This document shows, piece by piece, positions 29,892 through 30,007 of a DNA stretch of 30,007 bases (the first letter of the stretch is position 1; every line of letters begins with the position of its first letter). Origin of the DNA: Pseudomonadota bacterium (GTDB taxonomy: Bacteria > Pseudomonadota > Gammaproteobacteria > Burkholderiales > Burkholderiaceae). Both the position numbers and the translations under genes were made by a program. The notes below the pieces were generated by a model. That model was not told where the DNA came from, ran no database searches, and saw nothing but the letters and a program-made list of their open reading frames with translations. The stretch covers positions 1-30,007 of the forward strand of contig CAUJJP010000172.1 in the NCBI GenBank assembly GCA_963205525.1. The letters are read 5' to 3'.

Positions 29892-29922
29892 GGGAACCTC
29901 CAGGGGCGATCAGATGGCCGCA

Positions 29923-29950
29923 TTGTCGCGCTGATGGCGACAGCTGTCGC
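29923..29950. promoter_or_regulatory. Operator of TA pair 2, TGTCGC half-sites
   Basis: A perfect 14-bp palindrome GCGACAGCTGTCGC lies at 29937-29950. Another TGTCGC half-site lies just to its left (starting about 29924). Dimers of RHH antitoxins bind such repeated half-sites cooperatively; the spacing to the antitoxin ATG (about 32-46 bp) places them over the promoter. Confidence 0.55.
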
Positions 29951-29977
29951 AACTATTGCGCACAAGGAGGACAGCCG

Positions 29978-30007
29978 ATGGTGCTGCAATCCACCGAAGT
30001 CAAGCCC
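29978..30007 (+). CDS. Start of a gene running off the window (MVLQSTEVKP)
   Basis: AAGGAGG ends 7 bases before ATG 29978, a near-ideal ribosome site. The ten visible codons read MVLQSTEVKP. Residues 4-10 are the same, in the same frame, as those of the remnant at 29000. The product is unknown and cannot be identified from ten residues. The gene is divergent from TA pair 2 and shares its 86-bp upstream region. Confidence 0.55.
   Translation, partial: MVLQSTEVKP
29985..30007 (+). repeat. 23-bp direct repeat, right copy
   Basis: Identical to 29001-29023 and in the coding frame of the gene starting at 29978; it continues to the end of the window. Confidence 0.85.

Noticed and set aside
1..30007. 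CRISPR array
   Set aside because: No set of regularly spaced repeats with unique spacers was seen anywhere, and no cas-like genes are present.

Overview
The window is high-GC DNA with SD-led genes, frequent GTG starts, dense packing and many long antisense open frames. The gene set (rpe divergent from apaG, mltA, a single-chain indolepyruvate:ferredoxin oxidoreductase, purU, ilvE followed by a small CHCC zinc-finger gene, radA) points to a betaproteobacterium, most likely Burkholderiales (Comamonadaceae or Sphaerotilaceae-like). This placement is inference from gene content; no rRNA or other phylogenetic marker is present.

Layout. 1-1430: an IS110-family insertion sequence with a DEDD/Ser transposase and a 419-nt non-coding left end. 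That left end can be folded into a bridge-RNA-like molecule whose two loops match the element's own flank and right end. 1426-4085: a saccharopine-dehydrogenase-like oxidoreductase divergent from an Lrp/AsnC regulator, then a membrane-anchored TIR-domain protein. 4102-9731: a minus-strand catabolic-looking operon of an EF-hand/NTF2-like exported protein, a TonB-dependent receptor, an SDR with an altered active site and a second exported NTF2-like protein, with a HxlR-type regulator upstream. 9822-12942: rpe, apaG, a CPA-type cation/proton antiporter, a GNAT acetyltransferase and a 50-aa membrane protein. 13051-18594: mltA, the 1189-aa indolepyruvate oxidoreductase and a membrane-anchored cytochrome c5-like protein. 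18659-24896 (all minus): a conserved hypothetical, purU with a SnoaL-like partner, and a run ilvE - zinc finger - PAS histidine kinase - outer-membrane barrel, with the last pair overlapping by 4 bases. 25055-26796: a FeeM-like N-acyl amino acid synthase fused to PilZ, overlapping tail-to-tail with a small membrane protein. 26855-28222: radA broken by one in-frame amber codon. 28356-30007: an accessory tail with two unrelated type II toxin-antitoxin pairs and a duplicated gene start (exact 23-bp direct repeat).

How the parts fit. Housekeeping functions (pentose phosphate, branched-chain amino acids, murein turnover, formyl-THF, recombination) alternate with accessory blocks. The most informative item is the IS110 element. 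Its inferred ends (CT core at 11-12 and 1425-1426), a -35/-10 pair that would be spaced exactly 17 bp in the circular junction, and two guide-like matches in consecutive stem-loops all support one model of an RNA-guided recombinase. The TonB receptor/SDR/NTF2 operon is the best candidate for an uncharacterised uptake and catabolic pathway. The TIR protein, the FeeM-PilZ fusion and the kinase-barrel pair are single-gene or two-gene novelties.
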